Source: Syntrophomonas sp. (GTDB lineage Bacteria > Bacillota > Syntrophomonadia > Syntrophomonadales > Syntrophomonadaceae). From it: DNA of 64,000 nt. The stretch covers positions 124,001-188,000 of the forward strand of contig JAENZE010000005.1 of the NCBI GenBank assembly GCA_016841425.1, written 5' to 3'. The position numbers and the translations under genes were made by a program. Under the pieces are notes generated by a model. The model saw only the letters and a list, made by a program, of their open reading frames with translations. It was not told the DNA's origin and did not search any database. Each line of letters starts with the position of its first letter. Positions within the stretch are counted from its first letter, which is position 1. Shown here piece after piece: positions 26,979 through 35,596 of the stretch.

Positions 26979-27839
26979 TTATTCACCTACAATTTCAGTT
27001 AATGGCAAGGTAATGTCTTTATATATCCTTTTTTGTTCATCGACTATAATTAATCTATCACATGGATCCGTTTTTCCCAGAAGTTCATCGCGAATAGTAG
27101 GATCTTCAACATCCCCACCTTGAGCGCTTATACCAAAATATTTTGTTGAAAAAAACATACTATTAGTTATAATAAATTGCCATAACAAAGGAAGCTTTTT
27201 TTTAATTAATTCCTTTGGAGATTTATTGCAAAAATCCGGATCTTTCACTATTAAATCCCATGCTGATATTATTATACCTAGTTTAATTGGTTCCTCACTA
27301 CGTATGTATTTTACAAATTGTAATAAATCTACCAATTGAACCTGAGTTGGATCTTTTCGAAGCACCCTCTCAGTAAAGGATTTTTCATCGATTGTATCAT
27401 CTTTTGTTCGGTAATGACGAGGAATTGCTGTTATTAAATCAGGTGTATACATTTCTTCTTTAAAGTTAATAAAAAGTAACATACTATTACTGTCTTGTAT
27501 ATATTCCATTAGGGCATTGTCAATAATTCTTTCTGCATATAATTCTTGAAATGTCTCACCTGATTGATCTGGAAATGATACTTCAAAAACATTTCCATTT
27601 TGTTGCCTTAATTTTAACTTAATAGTAGAATCTGCAAAGTTTCGTTTTAATGTTCTAGATACAGTCAATCCGTTAGCCCAATTTTTACTAATAGTTGAAA
27701 GATATGATTGATCCCCTTCAAACTTATCAAGTGTTATTAAATTTGAATGATTTGTTAAAAGACTGTGCCAGAGTGCAGCAAGAAAACTTGTCTTCCCTGC
27801 GCCAGGTAATCCCATAATAAAACATGATCTTTTAATCAT
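26979..27839 (-). CDS. P-loop GTPase of the GTPase-associated system (double-GTPase type)
   Basis: 286 residues. FIMGLPGAGKTSFLAALW at the N-terminus is the Walker A loop; SFPDQSGETFQE near residue 93 supplies the Asp-x-x-Gly of switch II; LGIIISAWDLIV near residue 190 is the G4-like strand with WD in place of the usual KxD. This fits the TRAFAC-like double-GTPase families of GTPase-associated systems. ATG 27839 overlaps the stop of the partner GTPase (ATGA) and follows AAGGTGA, so the two are translationally coupled and probably act as a pair. AT-rich codon use unlike the glycan genes. Confidence 0.78.
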   Translation of the reverse strand: MIKRSCFIMGLPGAGKTSFLAALWHSLLTNHSNLITLDKFEGDQSYLSTISKNWANGLTVSRTLKRNFADSTIKLKLRQQNGNVFEVSFPDQSGETFQELYAERIIDNALMEYIQDSNSMLLFINFKEEMYTPDLITAIPRHYRTKDDTIDEKSFTERVLRKDPTQVQLVDLLQFVKYIRSEEPIKLGIIISAWDLIVKDPDFCNKSPKELIKKKLPLLWQFIITNSMFFSTKYFGISAQGGDVEDPTIRDELLGKTDPCDRLIIVDEQKRIYKDITLPLTEIVGE

Positions 27840-28795
27840 ATAGTCACCTTCGTTCTTTCGGCATAACAATTGGCCTGAGAAACTAAATTTCTATGTTCTT
27901 GAAGCACCTTAAACATATTAATTCTATCATCAAAAATAAAACCTTTAAATATATTAGTCAGCAACTGGTCGACATCTAACTCAACTTCGTTGTCAGCCAT
28001 TACAGTTACATATTTGTAGTTTATCCGCTTATTAATGCGCTTAGCGATTGTATTAAATTGTAGCTTAATATAATCTTCAAAAGTTTCTAATGTTGGATCA
28101 CTTGTGTATTTTTCCTTTACAATGTCATATTTGCTAATTATTACATCAATTTGAACATATTTCCCAAACAAATCTGAATCTACAAATGTTCTAAACAACT
28201 CAACTGCATCCTTTAATGCACTTTGCCTCTTGTCTTTTTCTGAGATCAATTCACCATCCAAAATAATCGAGACATTCCAAGCTCCCTTAATTACATCAAA
28301 ATCACTAAGAGCATATTCTGTATTGGCTATAACACTCATAAAATCTTCCCCTGAAAAATCAGCAATTAATAAATTGCTATATTCATCAGTAAAAGGATCA
28401 CATATTCTAAGATGTAAAAGGTCCCTAACTCCACGACGTGTTTTTGGTGTATCTGGGTTTAATTGCCTTGACTGCCGTCTAGTCCAATATACTCTTTGTT
28501 CAAAGGCTAAGAGCGTTTCTGAACCTGCAAAATAGTATCTATCAATTGGTCCGTTTTGAAATAGCTGATAAATAGCTGTTACCAACGATGTTTTCCCACT
28601 TCCTGAAGGCCCCATTAAGACAATAAATTTACTATTTTCTTTTGCAGTTATAAAGTATGAGTTATCTACAGAAATTACATCCCCAAGAGGGAGTTCGCTT
28701 ATATTATCATATTCTGAATCAGAGGGTTCATTATATATAGTCTGGTTGTTATCTTCCGGCAAGTTTAATCTATCTTGCTGATCTATATTTTCCAA
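27836..28795 (-). CDS. P-loop GTPase of the GTPase-associated system (partner)
   Basis: About 319 residues. KFIVLMGPSGSGKTSLVTA near residue 60 is the Walker A loop; LLIADFSGEDFMSV near residue 125 is the switch II region with Asp-x-x-Gly; DVIISKYDIV near residue 190 is the G4 SKxD motif. The frame opens at GTG 28804, which sits directly on the GGAGGAGG ribosome-binding site, while TTG 28795 is 9 bases after it and is preferred. It overlaps the downstream GTPase gene by four bases. Together they form the paired GTPase core of the system. Confidence 0.78.
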   Translation of the reverse strand: MENIDQQDRLNLPEDNNQTIYNEPSDSEYDNISELPLGDVISVDNSYFITAKENSKFIVLMGPSGSGKTSLVTAIYQLFQNGPIDRYYFAGSETLLAFEQRVYWTRRQSRQLNPDTPKTRRGVRDLLHLRICDPFTDEYSNLLIADFSGEDFMSVIANTEYALSDFDVIKGAWNVSIILDGELISEKDKRQSALKDAVELFRTFVDSDLFGKYVQIDVIISKYDIVKEKYTSDPTLETFEDYIKLQFNTIAKRINKRINYKYVTVMADNEVELDVDQLLTNIFKGFIFDDRINMFKVLQEHRNLVSQANCYAERTKVTI

Positions 28796-28796
28796 T

Positions 28797-29885
28797 CTAA
28801 GCACCCTCCTCCATCGCTTTTACAAGAAGGCACTCTATATAGATTTGATATGAAAAAGCATGGGCTTCCATTATTAATTCTTTGGGGTCAATATCAATTG
28901 ACTTTTTGAAACCAGATATCCACTGGTCATTTTCTTCGAATTGCGTGGAAAATAATAATGCCAATAAAATTGGTGCAATATTTAACAGGGAGGACGGATC
29001 ATAATTATGTAAAGTTTTTTCTTTCCAGTTTAAGTTTACGTCATTTACTATTTCTGAAAGTGAATACTTCGATTTAGTTGTTTTACAATTGCTAAGAATT
29101 TGTACTAAAACTGCCTTAGCGGTATATAGACCAGGTAAAAACTGAACAATATCTGCAAGCTCTTTGCCAGCATAAAAGCTCGCTTCATATTCTTCAAACT
29201 CGGAAAATGGCCTTTGAAAATCATTACTCCATTTTCCTACTAGCCACCATAAAACTTGTGAATCATCCGAATATATTTCTGTATATTTTTCATATTCTGC
29301 CACTTTGCCTAGAAGTGAGTTGAATGAGGTATTTGCTGTGTTTATATAATCTGCAAGCAGTTCGGCTATTTCGGCATTCCAGTCCGCCCCATCATCACTA
29401 CATAGTAATTCTACAATTTTTTCCGTTGATATCTGTATAATTTTATTTTCGCTTTGCTTAAACAAATTTTCTCTGCTTTCAATGCGTATTTCATCAAACA
29501 ACTCTAATATCTCACTTTGTATATCTGGTACTATAGATATTTTTGATGGAAAAGAGGCACTCGCCACAGCTAAAAAGACTATAGAAGATAGGTCCGCGGT
29601 ATAATTTTCTGCTATTTCATGTAAGGTAATCCCTGCTAAAACTGATATTTCAACACTATTTCTGAGATCAAATGCATTATCTTTATCTACAAAAAAATTT
29701 ATAAACCGTTCGATATATTCAGAAGAAAAACTACTATCAAAAAAAGCACGAACTAAATGCAGTATATCTTCAGGCTCAACATCTTCAGCTAAGTAAGCTT
29801 CTATCGCATCCGAACGTTTCTGAAGTTCTTCATGTTTAGGACTTAAATCAGCAACTCGATACCATGTACCCATTTTAGTATTCAT
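28797..29885 (-). CDS. GTPase-associated system helical protein (GASH-like)
   Basis: 362 residues, almost entirely helical, no signal or membrane segment. MGTWYRVADLSPKHEELQKR at the start and the acidic DVEPEDILHLVRAFF stretch near residue 38 resemble the helical GASH domain found in GTPase-associated systems; the assignment rests mainly on context and overall character. It lies one base after the metallophosphoesterase stop and ends just before the first GTPase start, so the five genes form one operon. It may link the phosphoesterase to the GTPases. Its low-GC codon use matches the rest of the island. Confidence 0.68.
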   Translation of the reverse strand: MNTKMGTWYRVADLSPKHEELQKRSDAIEAYLAEDVEPEDILHLVRAFFDSSFSSEYIERFINFFVDKDNAFDLRNSVEISVLAGITLHEIAENYTADLSSIVFLAVASASFPSKISIVPDIQSEILELFDEIRIESRENLFKQSENKIIQISTEKIVELLCSDDGADWNAEIAELLADYINTANTSFNSLLGKVAEYEKYTEIYSDDSQVLWWLVGKWSNDFQRPFSEFEEYEASFYAGKELADIVQFLPGLYTAKAVLVQILSNCKTTKSKYSLSEIVNDVNLNWKEKTLHNYDPSSLLNIAPILLALLFSTQFEENDQWISGFKKSIDIDPKELIMEAHAFSYQIYIECLLVKAMEEGA

Positions 29886-31211
29886 TTAATCCCCCATCCC
29901 TTTTGTAAGTTCAGTGACTTCATCCCAAAGCTCATTTAGACGATCAGTTTCCATTGCTCTTTTAAATATTTCATCCAGCATTGTATTATGATACTCTCCG
30001 CTTTCCCCCTCCTTAAGCAGATTTAGCTTCTTTAATAATTCAGTTCTAACAATTTGAGGTAATCCCATTAAATTGTAAACTAACGTCCTTCTATTTATAA
30101 AATCATCCATATTTTCCGGTTTTATTTCTTCTATTTCCTGTGTTTCAATCGATTCGTTATAATCTTGTTGAATATCTTCACGGTTTTTTCTGATTTTAAT
30201 TTTATAAACTTTGTTATTTTTTTTTATGTCACAAGCACTATAATCAGCGTCAAAGCCTATTGTTGGCGCATCAGTATTGTAGATTCTTGGATAAACTTGC
30301 ACTTCTAAAAAATCTTCTCCATTATTGTTTGCAATCTTGAAACTAATCCAGTTATAGTATGGAACCCACATTGACTCCGTTCTGGACGGTTGTACAGCGC
30401 CACTTCCGATAATAATCGTTTGTCCATCATTTTCAATAGTCTGAATATGTTTATGGCCATATAGCTGAATGTGAGAGCGTGCTTTCATTAATCTAGCATT
30501 TTCCTGAGCAGGATCTTTCCAGCATTCGGGAGGATGATGACAAAGAGTTAGCGTAAGAATATTTAATGCTCTTTTCGGAATTTGATAATTTCCAATAATC
30601 ATAGATCTTTCAGATCCGTCTTCTAAATGGTCTTTATCATTTGATATAATAACTGAATTTAATCCATGTATACGTAAGGTATAAGTACTATTTATCGAAA
30701 CCTTATCGTGCCAATATGGGTTATCTTGATTTATAGTACAATTAAATTTGCTAGCAAATTCATTATAATCAGCTAAAGGTTCAAACAGAATACTGGCATG
30801 ACTATCATGCATGAAATCATTAATGCAACTGTCAATTTCTTGTAGTGTCCTCGAGGATTCTATATCATTTTGTATACATCTTAATATTCGGCTAGATTTG
30901 CACACATTTTGATTAACATCATGGTTCCCTGGAACACAGAATACCATTGACTCTGGAATTTCAACCTTTGCACACAATTCTCTAAGGAAATCCAATGCGT
31001 TTTCGTACTCCAGTTTTTGTCCACTAAAAGCAATATCACCGCAAACTAGTACACCCTTTATATTTGTCAAATTCGGCTTTGCATTTTCCTCAATATCTAA
31101 TAATAATTCATTGCGCAATTCCAAATCCACATCATAATAATCGCTACTGTATTTATTGAAATGAATATCAGACAAATGAATAAAAGAAATAGGCTGATTT
31201 ACTTCAGTCAT
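29886..31211 (-). CDS. Calcineurin-like metallophosphoesterase of the GTPase-associated system
   Basis: 441 residues from ATG 31211, which follows AAGGGTG at a good distance (the frame opens further up at 31250). The metal-binding motifs are in order: FIHLSDIHF near residue 9, GVLVCGDIAFSG near residue 50, FCVPGNHDVN near residue 88, TLCHHPPECW near residue 220 and QLYGHKHIQ near residue 245, i.e. D-x-H, GD, GNHD, H and GHxH of the calcineurin-like family. A long charged helical C-terminus follows. First gene of the five-gene operon; it could be the sensor-controlled nuclease or phosphatase effector. Functional role is inferred. Confidence 0.82.
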   Translation of the reverse strand: MTEVNQPISFIHLSDIHFNKYSSDYYDVDLELRNELLLDIEENAKPNLTNIKGVLVCGDIAFSGQKLEYENALDFLRELCAKVEIPESMVFCVPGNHDVNQNVCKSSRILRCIQNDIESSRTLQEIDSCINDFMHDSHASILFEPLADYNEFASKFNCTINQDNPYWHDKVSINSTYTLRIHGLNSVIISNDKDHLEDGSERSMIIGNYQIPKRALNILTLTLCHHPPECWKDPAQENARLMKARSHIQLYGHKHIQTIENDGQTIIIGSGAVQPSRTESMWVPYYNWISFKIANNNGEDFLEVQVYPRIYNTDAPTIGFDADYSACDIKKNNKVYKIKIRKNREDIQQDYNESIETQEIEEIKPENMDDFINRRTLVYNLMGLPQIVRTELLKKLNLLKEGESGEYHNTMLDEIFKRAMETDRLNELWDEVTELTKGMGD

Positions 31212-31250
31212 TATATCACACCCTTGAATATCATAAATCGAACTTCTCAT

Positions 31251-31734
31251 TATTGCTAAACTGCAGGTATCCCGAACCTCTAATTATTCACCTTATATGA
31301 ATCCAATTATGTTCTCATCACATACATTGGACCCTTTCCTAATGAACCAAAACACATAAACTGCAACTGCTGTTTGTACGACCCATACTCCACCAACATC
31401 AATTCTATTTGCTAATTTCTACATCATGTTAATAATTTCCTATGTAATCATTGGAAATTTTACATGATTCAGCATATTTCTGATCAAGGCTTGATTATCT
31501 ATTAACTGTACTCGTTTTCCCAGGATTAATTTTTCCCACCAGCGGGTCGCAGTTTATATGCCAGGATGAAAAATCGTTACCGAGCTTGCTGCTGGCTGAA
31601 AAAGAAAAGTTTTTGCAACATGGTATGCCCCAGAAACACATATGGGCTTTATATGCCTCTGGGCCATACAGATATAGCAAAATTTTCACAAAACCTGCAG
31701 CTGAAATTTAAATTGAAGCACTGTAATTTTTTTA
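31251..31734. other. Intergenic stretch with coding remnants
   Basis: A 484-base stretch upstream of the GTPase operon. Around 31507-31730 one plus-strand frame stays open to a TAA at 31729-31731 and has protein-like content (SLPSLLLAEKEKFLQHG, then HIWALYASGPYRYSK), but there is no start or ribosome-binding site, so I read it as a gene remnant. Its left part (31507-31555) resembles 36608-36656. The 31250-31330 part should hold the promoter of the GTPase operon. Confidence 0.4.
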
Positions 31735-31977
31735 TCACTGCAGAGATTTAAATTTTCTGCTGCGGTAAAAATAAACAAACTCCACTGTAAAAATTATCAA
31801 ATCAAAATTATAGATATTATTTCGAAAAAGCAGAGAATGAATTCTCTGGTGCCAGGTTGGGAGTAGGATTTCAGGAAGCATGGGGACGTTTTCTTCTGGG
31901 CATGTACATCCGACACATGAAACCATAATCAGAAATAGTATAATCGCGGTGGGAATATAGAGTTTCAGTTTATTCAT
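31735..31977 (-). CDS. Short lipoprotein-like gene, probably truncated
   Basis: 80 residues. The N-terminus (MNKLKLYIPTAIILFLIM, then VSCVGCTC) is a clear lipoprotein signal with a lipobox Cys, and AAAGG precedes the ATG. The part after it is short and unlike a folded domain. It includes the segment PEENVPMLPE, which is encoded by a GGGGACG-type repeat on the other strand (31872-31899), so the mature part seems to have been replaced or cut by the repeat. Function unknown; may be a remnant. Confidence 0.5.
   Translation of the reverse strand: MNKLKLYIPTAIILFLIMVSCVGCTCPEENVPMLPEILLPTWHQRIHSLLFRNNIYNFDLIIFTVEFVYFYRSRKFKSLQ
31872..31899. repeat. Degenerate GGGGACG-core repeat inside a lipoprotein-like gene
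   Basis: CAGGAAG and CTTCTGG pair imperfectly around CATGGGGACGTTTT, the same core as the other palindromes. It lies in the coding frame of the short lipoprotein-like gene. Confidence 0.6.
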
Positions 31978-32196
31978 GATGTACCTTTCTTTTTTTATTA
32001 TTAAATTAAAAATCCGATGCTGACACCTTTTCCATCAAAATAAATGATATTATCTGTGAGCCGCGCCCAAATTGCCAGCATGCACAGCTGATTAATCCGA
32101 TCACCTGTTAAACATAGCCAAATTTCCTATCACCATACACAGCTCCGCAGCTTTCATCGCACTTACGTCCTTACATGTCATCTCCAGAAGTAGCGT

Positions 32197-32942
32197 TTAA
32201 TATGGAATACTTTTTAAAGATGTAAACAAATATCCAATGCCAACCATTAAAACATTGCTAAAACTATGCATTAGTATTGGGTATAAAATGCTCTTGCATC
32301 TTCGATAAACAATCCCTTGTATCATTCCAAGTACAAATGAATAAAATAACTGAAAATAATCTACCTCAAAAACGAACGGTCTCAAAGACCACTTGGTGTG
32401 GGCAAATGAGAATAAAATAGACGATAGTATTACTTCCAATGTAACATTGCCTTTTATTGAAATACTTCTACCAAAGGCATAGATTAACATTGTTATTGGT
32501 AACGCTCGAAAAATAACCTCTTCTGCCGGACCGCTTAAGAATGGAACCCCAAAGTCCCGAAGATATTTCTTCAGTCTAGAGGAAAAGCATAGTTGGGCAA
32601 CTGCTTATTAACATACACAAGAATGTGCAGAGCGATTGAAATAACTGCAAAAGCGGCTGTAAATAAAGCTAAGTATTTTACTCCTTTTCTCACATCGCCG
32701 AGCTGAAAATAGAAATCGATTTTTAACAGCTTGCTCAACACCACGATAATGACTGTAGCAATAATCATTTGAACTGCATGGTGTATCGAAATGCCGGCAA
32801 AAATGTTGTAGGGATCAATTTGCTGGTACGGAATCATATTTGCAAAAAAGTGGCCTGCTTTCCCTAAGAAAATCTGCACAACAAGTAATAATATATAAAC
32901 AATAATGCCGCATAGAATCCTGCTATGCTCAAGCTTTTTCAC
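32197..32942 (-). pseudogene. CPBP family intramembrane protease, frameshifted
   Basis: CPBP (CAAX protease/bacteriocin-processing) enzymes are membrane metalloproteases. The 5' part (from GTG 32942) gives about four membrane segments and ends at a TGA just after YAFPLD. In the next frame the sequence goes on without a gap: FSSRLKKYLRDFGVPFLSGP then EEVIFR, FSFAHTKW and LMHSFSN, which are the three conserved motifs with the catalytic Glu and metal-binding His residues. One base gained or lost in the run GCTTTTCC (about 32585-32592) explains the break. The rest is intact, so the event is recent or is a sequencing error. Possible bacteriocin self-immunity or protein processing role. Confidence 0.8.
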
Positions 32943-32967
32943 GCGAACAGCACCTCATTATATTAAT

Positions 32968-33810
32968 CTAGGTTTTCTCGGCATTCGCTTCTTTAAGGAA
33001 CTCAATCCTGGGGATAAATGCCAAATAGTATCCAATCGTTACAAGCAGGATGTCTATAATGATTCTGGACAACACGTCGATTAAATAGCCGGAAAACAAT
33101 AAGGGCATAAAAATAAGAAACGCAGCCCAGTTAATTCCAAAAATAAAGAATCCAAATTTAACTGCTCTACGTTCCAAAAATAACGTATTTCCGGTATTCC
33201 CCAGCAAAATACCTACTACACCAATACAGGCACCCATAAGCAGCGTCCAGAAAAATGTATAAAACGGGCTTGTTTGGTATCCTGATTGGATCACTCCTGT
33301 GAAATATGAAATATACCTTCCAATCAAGAATATCCCGGAGAACATGGATACGGCCGTCATCTTCTGTCCAAGAGTAAATGGCTCTACCGCAGCATTCTCT
33401 CCTTTCACAGCTTTTAGCAAACTTAATAGAATACCCATTAAAAAAATAGGTATCGCATCACTGAGGCCAACCACAAATTCGTTAATTATCGGATTGCCAA
33501 ATAGGGGTACCCCCTCCAGCATGGCAAACAGCCAGAGCAGCGCTATTGCAGATCCGTATCGCAGCCCCTTTTTTACACCCTCTCCTGGAATCGCATTTCT
33601 GATCCGGCAATAAACATAAGCAGCGCCGGAAAAAGAGAGCAAGGCCCAAAGAGAGGCGGTAATTTCCGTCCCAAGCAACTTCGCCACTATGCTATAGTTT
33701 GGATTCTCAGGCATAGTGCTGTATACGGTTGTTACAAGATGAAGGCCGATATCAAATAGCACGCAAACCACTATAATGGCTGCCATTTTTACCCATTCAC
33801 CTATTTTCAT
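32968..33810 (-). CDS. Multi-spanning membrane protein of unknown function
   Basis: 280 residues with about seven or eight hydrophobic segments spread over the length, e.g. MAAIIVVCVLFDIGLHLVT near the N-terminus and FFIFGINWAAFLIFMPLLF near residue 225, and few charged residues between. I do not recognise the family. The GGGAG before the ATG is a plain ribosome-binding site. It lies between the MarR repressor and the CPBP protease, all on the same strand, and may be co-transcribed with them and under MarR control. An efflux or stress role fits MarR neighbours but is only a guess. Confidence 0.65.
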   Translation of the reverse strand: MKIGEWVKMAAIIVVCVLFDIGLHLVTTVYSTMPENPNYSIVAKLLGTEITASLWALLSFSGAAYVYCRIRNAIPGEGVKKGLRYGSAIALLWLFAMLEGVPLFGNPIINEFVVGLSDAIPIFLMGILLSLLKAVKGENAAVEPFTLGQKMTAVSMFSGIFLIGRYISYFTGVIQSGYQTSPFYTFFWTLLMGACIGVVGILLGNTGNTLFLERRAVKFGFFIFGINWAAFLIFMPLLFSGYLIDVLSRIIIDILLVTIGYYLAFIPRIEFLKEANAEKT

Positions 33811-33879
33811 ACTGTCAATACTCCCTTTCTAAGCCGGCTGCATATGCTCAAAAGGCTGGCACAGCGGCCACATATTTTA

Positions 33880-34368
33880 TTAAGTATTCTCTGCCCATTC
33901 AATAGCCGCGTTTTCAATTTCAGTTAGATTTAATAGCATTTTTTCAAGCAGCGCTCTTGTGGTCGCAATGTCCTTCTTATTTATTTCCTTAAACATGTTT
34001 TCTCTAAAAACTGTGCCTTTTGGATCTGTTTTTTCCCAGAAGTCATAGCTCTGCTCTGTCAATCTCAATCTAGTGACCCTTGCATCTTTTTTATCTTTTT
34101 CTAACTTCAATAAACCTTTCTGCTGGAGCTTCAAAGCCACTTGTTTAATATTCTGATGAGAGCTCCCCATTTCGCTGGCTAACTCTTTCATGGTCGGAGG
34201 GGTATCAAATAGACTTTTAATAGTTTCGGATAAAAACCATTGCTTTGTTGTCACATCAAATTCTTTAAATTCCCTCTCAAGAAGCGTGTTCATCTTATTA
34301 GAGATTATCAGCAGTAAAGCAAAAATCATCGGCTCATCAGCAATTGAATCTGTCTTCTTGGGGTTCAA
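33880..34368 (-). CDS. MarR family transcriptional regulator
   Basis: 162 residues, winged-helix DNA-binding protein. TTKQWFLSETIKSL near residue 40, PTMKELASEMGSSHQNIKQV near residue 58 (helix-turn-helix) and LEKDKKDARVTRLRLTEQ near residue 88 (wing with the DxRxxR-type motif) are MarR features. TTG 34368 follows AAGGTGGTG. Its promoter carries two copies of an operator-like palindrome, so it very likely represses itself and the membrane protein and protease genes after it. Confidence 0.88.
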   Translation of the reverse strand: MNPKKTDSIADEPMIFALLLIISNKMNTLLEREFKEFDVTTKQWFLSETIKSLFDTPPTMKELASEMGSSHQNIKQVALKLQQKGLLKLEKDKKDARVTRLRLTEQSYDFWEKTDPKGTVFRENMFKEINKKDIATTRALLEKMLLNLTEIENAAIEWAENT

Positions 34369-34409
34369 AATAACACCACCTTAATTTTTTTAGATAACAC
34401 ATTGCGTGC

Positions 34410-34449
34410 ATAGGTAATACATTACCTATTTGGATAATATATTACCTAT
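34410..34449 (-). promoter_or_regulatory. Two MarR-type operators over the marR promoter
   Basis: ATAGGTAAT-AC-ATTACCTAT at 34410-34429 is a perfect palindrome with 9-base arms. A second site at 34430-34449 shares the right arm ATTACCTAT and six of nine left-arm bases; the centres are 20 bases apart, two helical turns. Confidence 0.85.
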
Positions 34450-34462
34450 TTTTGTTTGTCAA
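34434..34462 (-). promoter_or_regulatory. Sigma-A type promoter of the marR operon
   Basis: On the minus strand TTGACA (34462-34457), a 17-base spacer and TATTAT (34439-34434) make a near-consensus promoter. The -10 box lies inside the second operator and the start site (about 34427) inside the first, so a bound dimer would block RNA polymerase. Confidence 0.8.
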
Positions 34463-34579
34463 TACCTTTTTGTGCCTAATCTCAGTTGGTCGGATTTCAT
34501 TTGGTTAGGATCTATTCTGCCACTTGCTTTTTGTTCCTCCACATAGTACCCTCGCACTCCAAAATGTCTGTTTCCAAGG

Positions 34580-34605
34580 GGAAGCGTGGGGACGTTTTTG
34601 CTTCC
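34580..34605. repeat. GGGGACG-core palindrome
   Basis: GGAAGC and GCTTCC (6-bp stem) enclose GTGGGGACGTTTTT. It is a single unit of the repeat family in the gap between marR and the YvlD-like gene. The rest of the 34463-34927 gap holds only the hairpin at 34792-34815. Confidence 0.85.
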
Positions 34606-34791
34606 TTTTTGTATTCGGTTCCCCGGCTTATATGTAATATCTTAACCGGCTGGCCTGTTATTTCCGGTAAAATAATGGTATCAAACAGTGTTCTGCATAA
34701 CTCAAAGTGATTATGTTTTTCCCAATGCAGTTTTAAGCTGATTGGTCACATAGGAGTTATTTCTTTGTGCATTATGCTCAGAAAATGACTC

Positions 34792-34815
34792 GACCGCCTT
34801 ATAAGTAAGGCGGTC
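34792..34815. terminator. Hairpin downstream of the YvlD-like gene
   Basis: GACCGCCTT and AAGGCGGTC form a 9-bp stem with a 6-base loop. It is 113 bases after the stop of the minus-strand membrane gene. No clear T run follows on either strand, so its role as a terminator is only likely. Confidence 0.5.
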
Positions 34816-34927
34816 CCAAACTATTTTGGATCAGCCGCCTGACCAAAAGCGGCAGCTCCTTTTGTTAGCCGTCCACTTCTATCACCAGCACTAGCCGTAC
34901 CGCAATTAATTTGTGCATTGATATGGC

Positions 34928-35278
34928 TTAAGTTGGAGAGTAACGATAAAGTCTTTTGGCAGCTGAGTTGCACAGCACGACAATTAATCCGGTAACGAGA
35001 GCCAGCCAGAATCCTGGTATGTGCCAGCCCTGAATAAGCCAGTCGGTAAGCATGACCATCCAGGCATTGATGATCAGGACAAATAAACCTACAGTTACCA
35101 AATTTATTGGCAGAGCTGCCAGCATAATTACCGGCCTTAACATCCAGTTGAATACTGTCAGCAATACAGCTGCTTCCACCAGGGTTAGAAAATGATCCCA
35201 GTGGATGGAGGGAAATATCATACCCACCAGGTATAAGGCTAACAGGTTGGAAAGACCGATATATACAAACTTGCGCAT
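34928..35278 (-). CDS. YvlD-like four-helix membrane protein (phage holin 4 superfamily)
   Basis: 116 residues with four hydrophobic segments. TVFNWMLRPVIMLAALPINL and VTVGLFVLIINAWMVMLTDW are the conserved core of the PF04020 (mycobacterial 4-TMS holin, YvlD) family. In Bacillus the yvlABCD genes form an envelope-stress-linked group; here it follows a SHOCT-like protein and a DUF2089 protein in a similar order. Function of the family is not settled. Confidence 0.85.
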   Translation of the reverse strand: MRKFVYIGLSNLLALYLVGMIFPSIHWDHFLTLVEAAVLLTVFNWMLRPVIMLAALPINLVTVGLFVLIINAWMVMLTDWLIQGWHIPGFWLALVTGLIVVLCNSAAKRLYRYSPT

Positions 35279-35305
35279 GGATAGTCCCTCCCATAGGCAT
35301 CCTGT

Positions 35306-35596
35306 TTACTTTAACTTCACTGCGATTTCGGCTTCCGAGGTCTTAACCTCAATTATATCCATTGGCCCCAGGGTTCTAATCTCTCGAAGCATATCTCCTC
35401 CAGCCTGCAGCCAGCTGCAAGTGGTTGAAATCCAGGAGCCTTCCCTCTTATATACCCATTTCCAAAATGCCATCCAATCGTTGACCTCTTCCAGGGTTTC
35501 GTCCAACAACGGAAGAAGCAGCGGAAAAGCCAAATTGAATCGGGAGGGGACACGAACTTTTACCAAGAGAAATGTACTCTTTTTTCTATTCCACAT
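35306..35596 (-). CDS. Small protein of unknown function in the DUF2089/SHOCT group
   Basis: 96 residues. The frame starts inside the end of the SHOCT-like gene (11-base overlap) and the product has a patterned start (STFLLVKVRVPSRFNLAFPL) and a regular C-terminus (LGPMDIIEVKTSEAEIAV). Both ends resemble the second half of the SHOCT-like neighbour (VNVNIPLSLV, LVDIEVEDPQEGKMKVQVYV), so it may be a second copy of that small domain. No recognised family; probably real because of the tight gene packing. Confidence 0.6.
   Translation of the reverse strand: MWNRKKSTFLLVKVRVPSRFNLAFPLLLPLLDETLEEVNDWMAFWKWVYKREGSWISTTCSWLQAGGDMLREIRTLGPMDIIEVKTSEAEIAVKLK

Noticed and set aside
32571-32600. Programmed frameshift in the CPBP gene
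   Set aside because: No slippery heptamer or downstream pseudoknot seen; a one-base indel in a T run explains it.
34821-35300. 159-codon minus-strand open frame overlapping the YvlD-like gene
   Set aside because: It is a shifted frame of the YvlD-like membrane protein, which has clear family motifs.
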